Part shown: in pieces, positions 46,339 through 58,507 of the stretch
Layout of the letters: the number at the start of each line of letters is the position of its first letter
Position numbering within the stretch: the first letter of the stretch is position 1
NCBI RefSeq assembly: GCF_028747985.1
Contig: NZ_CP118108.1
Span: 1,679,501-1,743,500 of the forward strand
Direction of reading: 5' to 3'
DNA length: 64,000 nucleotides
Origin: Paenibacillus urinalis
Lineage (GTDB): Bacteria; Bacillota; Bacilli; Paenibacillales; Paenibacillaceae
Made by a program: the position numbers and the translations under genes
Notes under the pieces: generated by a model
What the model saw: only the letters and a program-made list of their open reading frames with translations
Database searches by the model: none
Told to the model about the DNA's origin: nothing

Positions 46339-46485
46339 ATGCGATTTTATATGGAGATCGTATTTTTGTGTATTTAACCTTGTATACGCTTTATTTCCAT
46401 TATATAGTTAAAAAGTGAGATTCGATACTTGGACACATTAGGCAAATATGAATTATGAATAACAATCATAGGAGGGAAACGGGCT

Positions 46486-47613
46486 TTGGATATCATTTGG
46501 TCTACTCGGATATTGGATTCATTCATGAACCGTAACAAGCAATTGCCATGGGGGGATTTTCATTCAAGGCTGCACTGGAATTATGAAAATGGCTGCATGA
46601 TGACCGCTGTTGAACGAGTATGGCGGGCGACGAACGACCCTATCTATTTTGATTACCTCAAAACGAACATGGATCTATTCATTCAGGATGACGGCCATAT
46701 TCATACATATCGTTTGAATGAATACAATGTGGATCAATTGAATCAAGGGAAGACATTGTTTACTCTGTACGAAGAAATGGGTGATGAGAAATATCGAATC
46801 GCGATCGAGCACCTGATGACACAGCTAAGAAGCCATCCTCGAACGGCCGAAGGAGGACTATGGCATAAGAAAATCTATCCGTTCCAAATGTGGCTGGATG
46901 GCGTTTATATGGCCTGTCCGTTGATGACGGCTTATGCAGATCTGATTGGTGCAAATGAATGGTTTGACGAGGCTGTGCATGAAATTTTGTTGATGGAAAA
47001 AGTATCACGAGATCCAGAAACTGGATTACTATATCATGCTTATGATGAGAGCAGGGAACAGGCTTGGGCCGATTCAATCACAGGCTGCTCTCCGCACTTC
47101 TGGGGAAGAGCTCTCGGCTGGTATGTAATGGCGATCACCGATGTGCTCGATACATTGCCCTTGGATCATCCTAAACGCGGTCAGGTCATCGGCATCTTCT
47201 ATCGGGTGTGTGAGGCAATCATGAAGGTGCAGGATGAGGCGACTGGCTTATGGTATCAAGTACTGAATCTGCCTGAGCAAGAAGGCAACTACTTGGAGGC
47301 ATCTGCCTCCTCAATGTTTGTATGTGCACTCGCAAAAGGGGCCCGTCTTGGTTATTTGGGCAGTCATGCATTGGAGGCTGCTCGGAGGGGACATGAAGGC
47401 ATCGTTCGCCAGTTTGTTAAAGCACGTGAGGATGGTTCTTACGCATTGGAAGGCATATGCAAGGTAGCTGGTCTCGGCGGTCAGCCGTATAGGGATGGAT
47501 CATTCGAATACTATATTGGAGAACCGCAGCGTACGGATGATCCTAAAGGATTAGCTCCATTTGTTATGGCATGTCTCGAGCTCGAGGCACAATTGACCGA
47601 AATAACAGTATAG
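46486..47613 (+). CDS. Glycoside hydrolase family 88/105 (unsaturated rhamnogalacturonyl hydrolase-like)
   Basis: This 375-aa (alpha/alpha)6-barrel protein lacks a signal peptide and resembles YteR/YesR. Motifs include GGLWHKKIYPFQMWLDGVYM in parts, with the catalytic Asp expected in WLDG, and GCSPHFWGRALGWY. The family removes unsaturated uronic acid from oligosaccharides left by pectin lyases in the cytoplasm. It starts with TTG behind ATAGGAGGG. No pectin-degradation genes are adjacent. A loose CcpA-like site is visible upstream but is too degenerate to claim. Confidence 0.85.
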   Translation: MDIIWSTRILDSFMNRNKQLPWGDFHSRLHWNYENGCMMTAVERVWRATNDPIYFDYLKTNMDLFIQDDGHIHTYRLNEYNVDQLNQGKTLFTLYEEMGDEKYRIAIEHLMTQLRSHPRTAEGGLWHKKIYPFQMWLDGVYMACPLMTAYADLIGANEWFDEAVHEILLMEKVSRDPETGLLYHAYDESREQAWADSITGCSPHFWGRALGWYVMAITDVLDTLPLDHPKRGQVIGIFYRVCEAIMKVQDEATGLWYQVLNLPEQEGNYLEASASSMFVCALAKGARLGYLGSHALEAARRGHEGIVRQFVKAREDGSYALEGICKVAGLGGQPYRDGSFEYYIGEPQRTDDPKGLAPFVMACLELEAQLTEITV

Positions 47614-47627
47614 AACGAACATAAGAA

Positions 47628-47667
47628 AAGAAGACTCTGCAATATAATGCAGGGTCTTCTTTTTCTT
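47628..47667. terminator. Shared terminator between converging genes
   Basis: AAGAAGACTCTGCA pairs with TGCAGGGTCTTCTT (one G-U), followed by T runs on the plus strand. It can serve the GH88/105 gene and possibly degV. Confidence 0.88.
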
Positions 47668-47668
47668 T

Positions 47669-48520
47669 TTAATATGATTTAGTGTAGATGATACCAATGG
47701 TTTTAGGTCCGCAATGACTGGAAATAACACAACCTGCAGTAGCTAGAACAACCTCTTTGGCATTTGTTTTTTCCTGCAATACCTTTTGCAGATAAGGCGC
47801 ATCATCCTCACACATGGAGTGAACAACGATGATAATATCATTGTCCATTTCATATGCTTTGCTCAGTGCATTTGAGAGCATCTGATCCATCGCTTTTTCC
47901 CGTTTGCCTCTGACCTTGTATGCAGGTGTCATTTTGCCATCCGTTACTTTGATAACCGGTCTAATCTTGAGCAGACTGCCGATTAAATTTTGCATCCCCG
48001 AGCAGCGGCCGCCCATATATAGATAATCTAATGTATCAATTACAAATTCAGTATCAACCTGTGGTCGGATCTGGGTAAGACGGTTCACAATTTCGGGAAC
48101 CGAAAGCCCTTCTTCCACTGCGCGTACCGCCTTGATCACCTGAAGACCGATTCCCGTTGATAAATTAAGGGAGTCAAACACGGTAACTCTGCCATCGGGA
48201 TATTCTGAAGCAGCCAGCAGTGCATTTTGATAGGTTGACGACAGCTCTGAAGAGAGGCTGATAAATAGAATATCGTAGCCTTCATCTATGTAAGGGCCAA
48301 AACAGGCCATAAAATCGGCCGGTGATGGAGCTGCAGTCTTCGGTAGCCGTCCTTCTGTTTTGACACGTTCGTACAGCTCTTCAGGAACGATATCCACTCC
48401 ATCCTTCAATGACTCGTCTCCGAATACGGCATAGAGAGGGACAATGCCAATGTCATACTGATGGATCCATTCTTTTGGCAAATCACTAGTACTGTCCGCA
48501 AAAATTTTAATTCGCGACAT
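47669..48520 (-). CDS. DegV family protein
   Basis: This 283-aa fatty-acid-binding DegV protein begins IKIFADSTSDLPKEW, has TAAPSPADF (Thr/Ser contacts for the carboxylate) and SSELSSTYQNA and ends in the typical CGPKTIGI region. Homologues (FakB) hand fatty acids to the FakA kinase; which lipid is bound here is unknown. AAAGGGG precedes the ATG on the minus strand. It is monocistronic. Confidence 0.92.
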   Translation of the reverse strand: MSRIKIFADSTSDLPKEWIHQYDIGIVPLYAVFGDESLKDGVDIVPEELYERVKTEGRLPKTAAPSPADFMACFGPYIDEGYDILFISLSSELSSTYQNALLAASEYPDGRVTVFDSLNLSTGIGLQVIKAVRAVEEGLSVPEIVNRLTQIRPQVDTEFVIDTLDYLYMGGRCSGMQNLIGSLLKIRPVIKVTDGKMTPAYKVRGKREKAMDQMLSNALSKAYEMDNDIIIVVHSMCEDDAPYLQKVLQEKTNAKEVVLATAGCVISSHCGPKTIGIIYTKSY

Positions 48521-48676
48521 CTCAATCCCCTTTATACTTAGTTATTTCTTCTTCATAAATCATCTTCCTATTCACATCATCGTGTGAAAAACGGATTTAC
48601 ATCAAACATTATAATGCATATTTGGCGTGTGTAGCAAAAAAGGCAGCAAAAAGGTTCGTCGCGAAGAGGATTTATT

Positions 48677-49090
48677 CTACACCACAACGGTCATGCTGAA
48701 AAAGCCAATGACAATCAGCAGGATCAGTCCATTTAAAATAAGGCCAACCAGTGGAAATGCTCTTTTTCGATTCTTTAATGCCAATCCGATAATAGAAAGG
48801 ATAACACCAATGATATTCAGTCCAAGGCTGGCAAGAATCAAAAGTCCGATAACAATTACATATAAGTTGTTCAGCATTGCCTCTGGATCGGGATTCTCAA
48901 GTATTTCAGCTGCCGCAGCTGGTGACAGGGCGAGAACAGCGATGTAAAGGACCAGGGAAATTATGCTAACAATGAAAGACGCAATACCAGGACCTGAATG
49001 CTTAACCTTAGCAGGGGGCGGCTGAAAAGTGCCATAGGGATTGTTTACTTCTTGAAGTTGTTCGTAATCGGGTACTTGGTTCTTATCCAT
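48677..49090 (-). CDS. Small integral membrane protein, DUF4190-like
   Basis: This 137-aa protein has a short Pro-rich cytoplasmic N-terminus (1-32) and three membrane helices (about 33-62, 73-103 and 112-136). The GIASFIVSIISLVLYI start of the first helix and the final GLILNGLILL helix resemble DUF4190 proteins. Function is unknown. AAAGGAG precedes the ATG. Confidence 0.7.
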   Translation of the reverse strand: MDKNQVPDYEQLQEVNNPYGTFQPPPAKVKHSGPGIASFIVSIISLVLYIAVLALSPAAAAEILENPDPEAMLNNLYVIVIGLLILASLGLNIIGVILSIIGLALKNRKRAFPLVGLILNGLILLIVIGFFSMTVVV

Positions 49091-49263
49091 GAAGTCGCTC
49101 CTTTATAGATTTACAGTTAACTTTTCCATAATTCAAATTAAAATGCAAGCTGTATCTCTCTAACCGTTCTGTCACAATGTTAAAGGGATGTTCACTAGTA
49201 AATGGCGCGTAAATTAGGTTAAGATAATTTAGAATACATTTCATTGAGGAGTGAACATATCAA

Positions 49264-49635
49264 GTGGCAAAAAAATGGGTTGCCATAGGTTCAATTTTAG
49301 CGATGCTGTCTGTCCTGATTGGCGCCTTTGGTGCACATATTATTGAACCGATTATTGGTGAAGAGCGGCTTACTACGTATGAAACCGGCGTGCAGTATCA
49401 TATGATGCATGCGCTTGGAATTTTGCTTATTGCACTTCTTGCCAACAGCTTCGGTCCAAAGAAGGCATTAGATTGGGCGGCAAGACTGCTGCTCATCGGC
49501 ATTATACTGTTCTCAGGAAGTTTATATGTGCTTAGCATGACGGGAATCGGCATTCTCGGGGCAATTACACCATTAGGGGGAATTTGCTTCATTATAGGCT
49601 GGATTCTTGTTGTCGTGTCCGTGTTAAAAAAATAA
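49264..49635 (+). CDS. DUF423 membrane protein (YwdK-like)
   Basis: This 123-aa protein has four membrane helices and the DUF423 pattern: GAFGAHIIEP early, ETGVQYHMMHALGIL in the second helix and GSLYVLSMTGI later. Function is unknown. It starts with GTG behind TGAGGAG. It is monocistronic, with a terminator directly after it. Confidence 0.88.
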   Translation: MAKKWVAIGSILAMLSVLIGAFGAHIIEPIIGEERLTTYETGVQYHMMHALGILLIALLANSFGPKKALDWAARLLLIGIILFSGSLYVLSMTGIGILGAITPLGGICFIIGWILVVVSVLKK

Positions 49636-49640
49636 GGATA

Positions 49641-49680
49641 AGGAACGGTCATTCTCATTAGCTGAGAGTGGCCGTTCTTG
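49641..49680. terminator. Terminator after the DUF423 gene
   Basis: GGAACGGTCATTCTCA pairs with TGAGAGTGGCCGTTCT through a nearly continuous stem with G-U pairs. It lies between converging genes. Confidence 0.75.
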
Positions 49681-49687
49681 CTTATTC

Positions 49688-50179
49688 CTAGATATACTTC
49701 TCGATCTCGGACGTATGGATGGAGTAGACCTGCTTCTCATCCACATGATAAATGCTGACCAGCTTGGATAGCGCATCAAAATTAAGAACTCGGCACGGAA
49801 TGCTCTTATCTTTGCCATTCTTATCACGAATATCGAGCCTGATCAGTCTCCCTTCCTTCATGGCGGACATAAGCCATTTCTCTGAAGGGCAACGGTCCTC
49901 TTCTTCTCTCTTCATCGTTCCGGATGCAGGGAGGAGAGGAGATTTATGAATCGGTTTCAAGTTTAGATCGGATACAGCTGTTTGTTTCAAAGCTTGCTCA
50001 ATTCTTGCTCCCAGCCTCATTCCGGACTGAATTCTGAAATCTGCAATTTGATCTTGTGCATTAAGCATTTCGAGAAGGGATTGCAGTGCAAGGGCATCGG
50101 ACTTGCTGTGAATCATAATGTCAACGTTAAAAAGAAATTCGGTCTCGTTACTCGTGCCTGCTGACGTCGTATTTTTCAT
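49688..50179 (-). CDS. Protein of unknown function, 163 aa
   Basis: I do not recognise a family. The N-terminal half (about 15-65) is predicted alpha/beta with FLFNVDIMIHSKSDALALQ. The C-terminal half (about 105-163) is a beta-rich small domain with RLIRLDIRDKNGKDK and VSIYHVDEKQVYSI, which looks like an SH3/WYL-type sheet. It is soluble and without a signal peptide. A GAGGT site lies upstream of the ATG at moderate spacing. Confidence 0.6.
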   Translation of the reverse strand: MKNTTSAGTSNETEFLFNVDIMIHSKSDALALQSLLEMLNAQDQIADFRIQSGMRLGARIEQALKQTAVSDLNLKPIHKSPLLPASGTMKREEEDRCPSEKWLMSAMKEGRLIRLDIRDKNGKDKSIPCRVLNFDALSKLVSIYHVDEKQVYSIHTSEIEKYI

Positions 50180-50443
50180 AATAATATTTACCTCGCACTG
50201 CTCTTATAATGGAATATTTATGTACATTGATTCTCTAACTATATCATTAAAACGCAATCATGAATACTACCATAGACGCATATTTATACGAAAATTTAGG
50301 ATTTTTTTATGAGTATGAGGGTGGAATGGTAGGTTTTAAGACATGGTTCTTTTAGCATGAAAAGTATCCGCTACTGTCCACACCATATAGAAGACCCAGG
50401 AATAAACTGTCGAGACGCGTTAAGTGAAGGGGGTGTTACACTT

Positions 50444-50746
50444 ATGGTAACATTGGAGCCGGTTCAAGTTGGAGACCATACCCTTGTAGCAGTTGAAGTT
50501 AAATTACCCAAAACAACACTGATTACAGTCTCGACTTCCAAAGGATACATTATGTGCGGAGCACTTGATGTTGGCCTGCTAAACGAGCGTTTGGCTGCGC
50601 GCAGCATTATCGCAGCTCGGGCAGTTGGCGTCAAGACCATTGCAGAACTGCTTGCTGCACCGATGGAATCTGTAACCATTGAAGCTGAAAGATTAGGTAT
50701 AGTTCCTGGAATGAGTGGGGTAGAGGCGCTGCAAAGAATGCTGTAA
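50444..50746 (+). CDS. yunC: DUF1805 protein YunC
   Basis: This 100-aa protein has the length of Bacillus YunC, with the core TVSTSKGYIMCGALDVGLLNE in two pieces and AARSIIAARAVGVKT. Function is unknown; in Bacillus it sits next to yunD, whose homologue lies here about 9 kb away. The ATG at 50444 follows GAAGGGGGTG. The longer frame from 50357 adds residues with no family match. Confidence 0.88.
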   Translation: MVTLEPVQVGDHTLVAVEVKLPKTTLITVSTSKGYIMCGALDVGLLNERLAARSIIAARAVGVKTIAELLAAPMESVTIEAERLGIVPGMSGVEALQRML

Positions 50747-51093
50747 TGGGAATGAAAGAGTAAGCTGAGGAGTAGTAAGCGAACATAATATGAATAGCAG
50801 TCCCACTATCGGACGATGCGAAGCTAATGAGGGTAATACTTCATCCTTGAGTCGAATCTGTCTATAGGAGACTGCTTTTTTTTAAATGAAGCTATTACAT
50901 AAGATGAACCGCCAAAGATTTCATTTCGTAAATTTGCATAATGCAGAGACTGCTGGATCATGATATTTTTGTCGGAGTTTACTCTAAGGAATAGAGTTCT
51001 TAACTTGTTTCATTAAAATCGTACAAGGGTAACTTAGAACTAGTGGCGAAAGATAAATGTGATCATAAATATAAGTTAAAGGATGGGATCATT
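50747..51093 (+). other. Intergenic region with putative structured RNA and sigma-B-like promoter
   Basis: After yunC, AGCAGTCCCACTAT (50796-50809) pairs with ATAGGAGACTGCT (50864-50876), followed by eight to nine T. This encloses about 55 nt that can fold into an inner arm GATGCGAAG/CTTCATC. It is either an elaborate terminator or a small RNA. Further on, GTTTCA (51007-51012) and GGGTAA (51027-51032) with 14-bp spacing resemble a sigma-B promoter ahead of dps. No further gene is seen. Confidence 0.45.
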
Positions 51094-51558
51094 ATGGCAA
51101 AATCAACAAATAAAACAGAAAACAAAACAACGATTGAACAGCTGCTGAATCGAGAGGTTGCGAATCTTAATGTATTGTACGTTAAGCTTCACAATTACCA
51201 CTGGTATGTTAAGGGCTCGAATTTCTTTACCCTTCATACTAAATTTGAAGAGCTGTACAATGCAGTTACTCTTCAAATGGACGAAGTGGCTGAACGACTT
51301 CTTACTATTAAAGGTAGTCCGGCAGCAACGATGAAGGAATACCTGGACCTGGCTTCCATCCAAGAGGCATCCGGCGGTGAAGATCCGAAGACCATGGTTC
51401 AAAATCTGATTGAGGATTTCGCAACACTATCCGAAGAATATGCAGAAGGTATTGAAGCTGCGGAGGAAGCAGGAGATGGCCCGACAGCAGATATGCTGAC
51501 TGGCTTCCAGGCTGATCTGGAGAAGCATATCTGGATGCTGCGTTCTTACTTGGCATAA
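51094..51558 (+). CDS. dps: Dps-family ferritin-like protein
   Basis: This 154-aa protein forms the 12-subunit Dps cage that oxidises iron with peroxide and protects DNA. The ferroxidase-centre residues are visible in LHNYHWYVKGSNFFTLH and FEELYNAVTLQMDEVAE. The N-terminus is Lys/Thr-rich, which can bind DNA. ATG at 51094 follows AAAGGATGGG; the longer frame has no family support. A terminator follows. Confidence 0.93.
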   Translation: MAKSTNKTENKTTIEQLLNREVANLNVLYVKLHNYHWYVKGSNFFTLHTKFEELYNAVTLQMDEVAERLLTIKGSPAATMKEYLDLASIQEASGGEDPKTMVQNLIEDFATLSEEYAEGIEAAEEAGDGPTADMLTGFQADLEKHIWMLRSYLA

Positions 51559-51580
51559 GATAGATAATTTCACAATTCTA

Positions 51581-51609
51581 AAGTCTGGTCGATATGACCA
51601 GACTTTTTC
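51581..51609 (+). terminator. Terminator after dps
   Basis: A perfect 10-bp stem AAGTCTGGTC/GACCAGACTT with a GATAT loop is followed by TTT. Confidence 0.92.
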
Positions 51610-51806
51610 ATTATATGAAGGAACAATAAAGGTCCGATAATTTCTTAGTGAAAGGGGGAAAGATCATTTGATTTGCCTCCTTATTTATTATAGAATGCAT
51701 AAATATTGGACCACTTAGGAAGCACCTCGGGAAGCTGTGTCTATTTAGTTTATGTGGACAAGGGTATTTTGTTTACGGCGTCTGTAAACTTTCCCACATA
51801 AATGAC

Positions 51807-51844
51807 TTGAGAATCATTGAGAATCAGTTTAGAATTATTATAAA
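51807..51844 (+). promoter_or_regulatory. suf promoter with PerR/Fur-like box
   Basis: TTGAGAATCA is directly repeated (51807-51816 and 51817-51826). The second copy supplies TTGAGA as -35, with TATAAA (51839-51844) 16 bp on. TTAGAATTATTATAA (51829-51843) matches the PerR box TTATAATNATTATAA at all but one position and overlaps the -10. Metal- or peroxide-dependent repression of suf is inferred. Confidence 0.65.
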
Positions 51845-51946
51845 GTGACACTTATCGAGTGAAGCTGGAAATCAAGGGGATACCCTATTAAATATACTTC
51901 ATGATTTCAAGTGGGAAATTCATTTCTATTGGAGGTAAAGGCACAT

Positions 51947-52729
51947 ATGGCTACAAATTTCGTCATTGAAGGACTTAAAGCAGAAATAGAAGGAAAAGAA
52001 ATTTTGAAGGGCATTAACCTCAACATGAACGGTGGAGAAATTCACGCGATCATGGGACCGAATGGTACGGGTAAAAGTACGCTTGCTTCAGCACTGATGG
52101 GTCACCCTAAGTATGAAGTAACTGGCGGCTCTGTTGCTTTGAACGGCGAAGACGTTCTGGAAATGGAAGTTGATGAGCGTGCTCGTGCAGGGATGTTCCT
52201 TGCAATGCAATATCCAAGTGAGATTGCAGGGGTAACAAATTCCGACTTCCTGCGCAGTGCAATCAATGCACGCCGTGAAGAAGGTAACGAAATTTCTCTG
52301 ATCAAGTTCATCCGCCAAATGGAAGGTAAGATGAAAGATCTTGAGATGAACCCTGAGTTTGCTCATCGTTACCTTAATGAAGGCTTCTCCGGTGGTGAGA
52401 AGAAGCGTAATGAGATTCTTCAAATGATGATGCTTGATCCGAAGCTCGTTATTTTGGATGAAATTGACTCCGGTCTTGATATCGATGCTCTTCGTATCGT
52501 TGCAGAAGGTGTCAATGCAATGAAGAGTGAGGATCGTGGCTTCTTGATTATCACTCACTACCAACGTTTGCTGAACTACATCAAGCCAGACTATGTACAC
52601 GTTATGATGCAAGGACGTATCGTTAAATCTGGTGGTCCTGAGCTTGCAGAACGTCTTGAAGCAGAAGGTTATGACTGGATCAAGGCAGAACTGGGAATTG
52701 AAGACGAAACTGTTGGCCAAGAAGCGTAA
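51947..52729 (+). CDS. sufC: Fe-S assembly ATPase SufC
   Basis: This 260-aa ABC-type ATPase powers the SufBCD scaffold. Walker A is GPNGTGKST, the signature GFSGGEKKRNE and Walker B LVILDEIDSGLD. The ATG at 51947 follows GGAGGTAAAG, and the length matches SufC exactly. It is the first gene of sufCDSUB, the standard Bacillota order. Confidence 0.97.
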   Translation: MATNFVIEGLKAEIEGKEILKGINLNMNGGEIHAIMGPNGTGKSTLASALMGHPKYEVTGGSVALNGEDVLEMEVDERARAGMFLAMQYPSEIAGVTNSDFLRSAINARREEGNEISLIKFIRQMEGKMKDLEMNPEFAHRYLNEGFSGGEKKRNEILQMMMLDPKLVILDEIDSGLDIDALRIVAEGVNAMKSEDRGFLIITHYQRLLNYIKPDYVHVMMQGRIVKSGGPELAERLEAEGYDWIKAELGIEDETVGQEA

Positions 52730-52755
52730 AGAATAAACGGAGGAGGATATCTTAA

Positions 52756-55698
<2,943 letters not shown>

Positions 55699-55718
55699 CG
55701 ATAGGGAGGTAGACCCAC

Positions 55719-57116
55719 ATGGCAAAAAAAGCGCCAGAAATGGAAGAGTATAAATATGGTTTCCGGGATGAGCATAAGTCCATTTTCCAAACAGGTAAAG
55801 GTCTGACGGAAGAGGTTGTAAGAGAAATCTCCCGTATTAAGGAAGAGCCTGAATGGATGCTCGATTTCCGTCTGAAATCCTTGAAACAGTTTGAGAAGAT
55901 GCCGATGCCTCGTTGGGGCGGCGATCTCGACGGGCTTGATTTTAATGATATTCAGTACTACGTAAGACCTTCGGAGAAGCAAGGAAAGACATGGGAAGAG
56001 GTTCCTGCAGAAATCAAGGAAACCTTCGACAAACTGGGTATTCCAGAAGCAGAGCAAAAGTTCCTGGCAGGGGTATCTGCTCAATATGAATCTGAGGTTG
56101 TATACCACAACATGCAGAAGGATCTTGAGGATCAAGGCGTTATCTTCATGGATACTGATACAGCGCTGAAGGAGCATCCAGAGATTCTCAAGGAGTACTT
56201 CGCAACCGTGATTCCTCCGGCAGATAACAAGTTTGCTGCTCTGAACAGTGCTGTATGGTCAGGCGGAAGCTTCATCTACGTGCCAAAAGGCGTGAAGTGT
56301 GAAATTCCACTGCAGGCTTACTTCCGGATTAACTCTGAGAATATGGGTCAATTTGAGCGTACCCTGATTATTGCTGACGAAGACAGCTTTGTACACTACG
56401 TAGAAGGATGTACGGCTCCAATTTACAGCACAAACTCTCTGCATAGTGCGGTTGTTGAGATTATCGCTAAGAAAAATGCACGTGTACGTTATACGACGAT
56501 TCAGAACTGGGCTCCGAACATCTACAATCTCGTTACCAAGCGTGCAGTTGCAGAAGAAAATGCAACCATGGAATGGGTTGATGGTAACATCGGTTCCAAG
56601 CTGACTATGAAGTATCCTGCAGTTGTTCTTAAGGGACGCGGCGCGAAAGGCTCTGTACTTTCGATTGCAGTAGCGGGTAAAGATCAGCATCAGGATGCAG
56701 GTGCGAAGATGATTCACCTTGCACCAGATACAACCTCTACAATTGTATCCAAATCAATTAGTAAGCATGGCGGTAAAGTAACCTACCGTGGTCTGGCTTC
56801 CTTCGGACGCAATGCAGAAGGCGCTAAATCGAACATTAAGTGTGATACATTGATTCTGGATAACGAGTCCACTTCGGATACGATTCCTTACAATGAGATC
56901 ATGAACGATAATATTACGCTTGAGCATGAAGCAACCGTATCTAAGGTGTCTGAGGATCAGCTGTTCTACTTGATGAGCCGCGGCCTCTCTGAAGACGAAG
57001 CAACACAAATGATCATTATGGGCTTCATTGAACCGTTTACGAAAGAACTTCCAATGGAGTATGCGGTGGAGATGAACCGTCTCATCAAATTCGAGATGGA
57101 AGGCTCGATCGGTTAA
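55719..57116 (+). CDS. sufB: Fe-S assembly scaffold protein SufB
   Basis: This 465-aa beta-helix scaffold carries the nascent cluster. Recognisable are [37 protein letters not shown] and [14 protein letters not shown], in parts, with the sheltered Cys of the VEGC motif. Length is usual. AGGGAGGT precedes the ATG, 20 nt after sufU. It closes the operon and ends at a terminator. Confidence 0.97.
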   Translation: MAKKAPEMEEYKYGFRDEHKSIFQTGKGLTEEVVREISRIKEEPEWMLDFRLKSLKQFEKMPMPRWGGDLDGLDFNDIQYYVRPSEKQGKTWEEVPAEIKETFDKLGIPEAEQKFLAGVSAQYESEVVYHNMQKDLEDQGVIFMDTDTALKEHPEILKEYFATVIPPADNKFAALNSAVWSGGSFIYVPKGVKCEIPLQAYFRINSENMGQFERTLIIADEDSFVHYVEGCTAPIYSTNSLHSAVVEIIAKKNARVRYTTIQNWAPNIYNLVTKRAVAEENATMEWVDGNIGSKLTMKYPAVVLKGRGAKGSVLSIAVAGKDQHQDAGAKMIHLAPDTTSTIVSKSISKHGGKVTYRGLASFGRNAEGAKSNIKCDTLILDNESTSDTIPYNEIMNDNITLEHEATVSKVSEDQLFYLMSRGLSEDEATQMIIMGFIEPFTKELPMEYAVEMNRLIKFEMEGSIG

Positions 57117-57147
57117 GCAGAGCTATTTAACATTTGAAATGATTTCT

Positions 57148-57188
57148 AATACGTGTTCTGGCCATTTATGGCTGGGCACGTATTTTTT
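57148..57188 (+). terminator. Terminator after suf operon
   Basis: AATACGTG...CACGTATT with an inner TGGCC/GGCTG stem is followed by seven T. Confidence 0.88.
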
Positions 57189-57226
57189 TGTTCACATCGT
57201 GATCAAGCAGCTGCTTAGGCTATATA

Positions 57227-57264
57227 AAAATAGAGGCCATCCGTATAGGAAAGGCCTCTATTTC
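57227..57264 (-). terminator. Minus-strand terminator downstream of HD-GYP gene
   Basis: AAATAGAGGCC/GGCCTCTATTT is a perfect 11-bp stem. Read on the minus strand it is followed by TTTATAT. It lies 110 nt past the stop of the minus-strand HD-GYP gene. Confidence 0.7.
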
Positions 57265-57373
57265 TACAAATGTTTTTCATTTGATGATCTAAGGAAGTAT
57301 GTACTAGATTGTTCTTTCTAAGTAGTTCTAGCTGATATGAAAGGAATCAAGGACTTATTATGTAACGTATGTT

Positions 57374-58420
57374 CTAGATATAAATTTCTACAATAGTAAT
57401 ATCTCGTTGTTTGGCCAAGTCTACAAAGCCTTGTCCACAACGGACGAGCGGACGGAAATGATCATTCGGATTATTCATTACAATCGTACCTGTATCTCCT
57501 GAAGTCAGTAATACCTGTTTGCCAATAAAATTAGGCAGGAGATGCTTGATAAAGCTCTGCGTTACTTTTGCATTGAGCTGTCCGAAGCTGAGTCCGTATA
57601 GCTCGCATAACACGGATATGTATTCTTGCTTGGATTGATACACACGATGAGTCGTCATCGCACTGTACACATCTGCCACAGCCGCAATTCGGGAATAAGG
57701 ATGAATATCATCTTTGCGTAATCCGTAAGGGTAACCGCTGCCATCTTCCCGTTCATGATGCTGTAATGCAGGAATCGCGAGTGTTTCATTACCGGTAGAC
57801 TCTAATATAATGTCATATCCCTGCTTAGCGTGTTTTTTCATCACACGGAATTCCTCTGGGCTTAGCTTGCCTGGCTTGTGAAGCAGCTTCTCAGGCACCA
57901 TAGATTTCCCTATATCAATGAGGTAACCTGCTTTGGAGATGGTGTAGCAGTCCTCCGGGGCATAACCGAGCCATGAAGCCATATAGTATGTAAGAATGCC
58001 TACCTGTACGGAATGGTTGTAAGTATACTCATCATCACGATCAAGCAGGAGAAGAAGTGACACGACATCCTTCTGCTCCAGAAGCTGTTCAGCCATTGGC
58101 TTAAGCAGATCGTCAACCTCCGATATCGAGAAACGTCCTGATGTTGTAGCTTCCTTAAAGATCGAGGCAGTTCCTATCATGGTACTATCGAACATTGGAA
58201 CTAGCTTAAGCAGGGATTCTCCTGGGGATGATCTGAAGACAGGAGCAGTCTGGGTGGCAGGCTCTGTTATGTCTACATAATCAATACCGTGCATCATCAG
58301 TTTATCGATGTCTGAATCATCAATTATGGATCCTGCTGACATCAGCTGCACTCCGGAAGGATTAAAAGTATCCGATTGAAGCAATAAACCAGGCTTTAAG
58401 TCGGTGACATGTAATCTCAA
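57374..58420 (-). CDS. HD-GYP domain protein with altered HD motif
   Basis: This 348-aa protein has an N-terminal beta-rich domain (about 1-60) seen in many Bacillales HD-GYP proteins, then an HD-GYP domain (about 120-290). The GYP signature HHEREDGSGYP is intact. In the HD motif the sequence is YLIDIGK, where active enzymes have LLHDIGK, so the metal-binding His is replaced by Ile. Cyclic-di-GMP hydrolysis may be lost, leaving a binding or signalling role. GYP-domain metal residues such as the later His pair remain. Confidence 0.85.
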   Translation of the reverse strand: MRLHVTDLKPGLLLQSDTFNPSGVQLMSAGSIIDDSDIDKLMMHGIDYVDITEPATQTAPVFRSSPGESLLKLVPMFDSTMIGTASIFKEATTSGRFSISEVDDLLKPMAEQLLEQKDVVSLLLLLDRDDEYTYNHSVQVGILTYYMASWLGYAPEDCYTISKAGYLIDIGKSMVPEKLLHKPGKLSPEEFRVMKKHAKQGYDIILESTGNETLAIPALQHHEREDGSGYPYGLRKDDIHPYSRIAAVADVYSAMTTHRVYQSKQEYISVLCELYGLSFGQLNAKVTQSFIKHLLPNFIGKQVLLTSGDTGTIVMNNPNDHFRPLVRCGQGFVDLAKQRDITIVEIYI

Positions 58421-58507
58421 GACAATTAACCACCTTTAAATGTAAAGTTTTTAAATTTATCATATCAAGAAAAAAATGGACAGACAACGACTAGTTTTAA
58501 TGATTAG

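Noticed and set aside
46370..46400. CcpA cre site upstream of the GH88/105 gene
   Set aside because: The best candidate, TGTATACGCTTTAT, has two mismatches at conserved positions.
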